DNA of 6,609 nucleotides from contig JABFSY010000050.1 of assembly GCA_013140395.1 (NCBI GenBank), forward strand, positions 1 to 6,609, written 5' to 3'. The position numbers were made by a program, and so were the translations under genes. Positions 6,273-6,609 of the stretch are shown here, piece after piece (the stretch's first letter is position 1; each line of letters opens with the position of its first letter). This DNA comes from Cyclobacteriaceae bacterium. Its GTDB lineage: Bacteria; Bacteroidota; Bacteroidia; Cytophagales; Cyclobacteriaceae. The notes under the pieces were generated by a model. That model did not search any database and was not told the origin of the DNA. It worked only from the letters and a program-made list of their open reading frames with translations.

Positions 6273-6609
6273 TTATGTGCGCCAAATATACGGGAACAGT
6301 AAGTAAGACGCTGCTGTAACCAGGCAATTAATTGCCACCATAGTGAGCAGTTCGTCATAGTTTGTGCTGGCCTCCAGTCCGTCAATACAGTTCTTGGTAA
6401 TTTTGATGGAAAGCAAAAGAATAGAGATAACGATTGGAAAGCTAAGAACGGTCATCACAATATGACTATTGTTTGCTTTTGCGGCAATGCCCGAGAGAAG
6501 GGTAAGCGAAGCAGCAAAGCCCCAGGATGTTAATAGAATCGTTACAATGAAAGTCCAAAGAGTTTCTATTGGGTTTAAAAGAAAGAGAACAAATAGTCCA
6601 AAACCAGTT
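6273..6609 (-). CDS. ccmB: Heme exporter protein CcmB, C-terminal half (5' end outside window)
   Basis: The final 111 residues of a membrane protein, open to the window's right edge and ending with TAA at 6273-6275. Three hydrophobic segments are visible, including ILLTSWGFAASLTLLSGIAA, VMTVLSFPIVISILLLSI and MVAINCLVTAASYLLFPYIW. The layout (small-residue-rich helix, AKANNS-type polar turn, LSFPIVISILL, then an acidic loop and final helix) corresponds to the C-terminal half of CcmB, where the E. coli protein has a LSILVLPLTIPLLIFA segment. CcmB is the membrane partner of the ATPase CcmA; the CcmABCD complex uses ATP to release heme-loaded CcmE. The full protein is about 220 residues, so roughly half is missing here. 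Its position just ahead of ccmC is the usual order. A GTG-initiated shorter protein is possible formally, but the reading frame continues uninterrupted upstream. Confidence 0.85.
   Translation of the reverse strand, partial: TGFGLFVLFLLNPIETLWTFIVTILLTSWGFAASLTLLSGIAAKANNSHIVMTVLSFPIVISILLLSIKITKNCIDGLEASTNYDELLTMVAINCLVTAASYLLFPYIWRT

Noticed and set aside
1..6609. CRISPR array, transposase, integrase, tRNA or phage genes
   Set aside because: No spaced repeat array, no mobile-element protein and no tRNA-like cloverleaf was seen; nearly all the sequence is accounted for by housekeeping genes with short spacers.

Overview
This is a compact, single-copy chromosomal stretch that looks like Bacteroidota, most likely a Cytophagales-type marine or soil bacterium. 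The evidence is moderate-to-low GC, AT-rich spacers, weak or absent Shine-Dalgarno sequences, a perfect Bacteroidota-type TAnnTTTG promoter element, and Bacteroidota-style versions of the cytochrome c maturation proteins. No mobile element, CRISPR array, tRNA or rRNA is visible.

Left part, plus strand (1-2200): the 3' end of an rfaE2-type heptose-1-phosphate adenylyltransferase gene is followed after 12 bases by a membrane zinc metallopeptidase of the YugP family. A near-perfect intrinsic terminator (934-967) ends that unit. A monocistronic-looking acyl-CoA dehydrogenase gene follows.

Right part, minus strand (2266-6609): a cytochrome c maturation (Ccm) cluster is transcribed right to left in the order ccmB (cut by the window edge), ccmC, ccmD, ccmE, ccmF. 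It converges on the acyl-CoA dehydrogenase gene. CcmB and CcmC (with CcmA, not in the window) handle heme on the membrane. The small CcmD helps release heme-loaded CcmE. CcmE is the periplasmic heme chaperone, and CcmF is the heme-handling integral membrane protein that attaches heme to apocytochromes. No ccmG, ccmH or ccmI is present between ccmF and the end of the cluster.

The most noteworthy signal is in CcmE. The family's heme-binding histidine is replaced by cysteine in a C-x3-Y motif (C123, Y127). Together with the absence of ccmG/ccmH here, this resembles the variant 'System I*' known from Desulfovibrio and archaea. CcmC also carries a CcsA-like tryptophan motif, and CcmF has an unusually large extracytoplasmic loop before its last helix. 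Short TTTGAAAAT repeats lie in the spacers at both ends of ccmF. None of this is clearly a new system, but the cysteine-type Ccm pathway deserves a second look.
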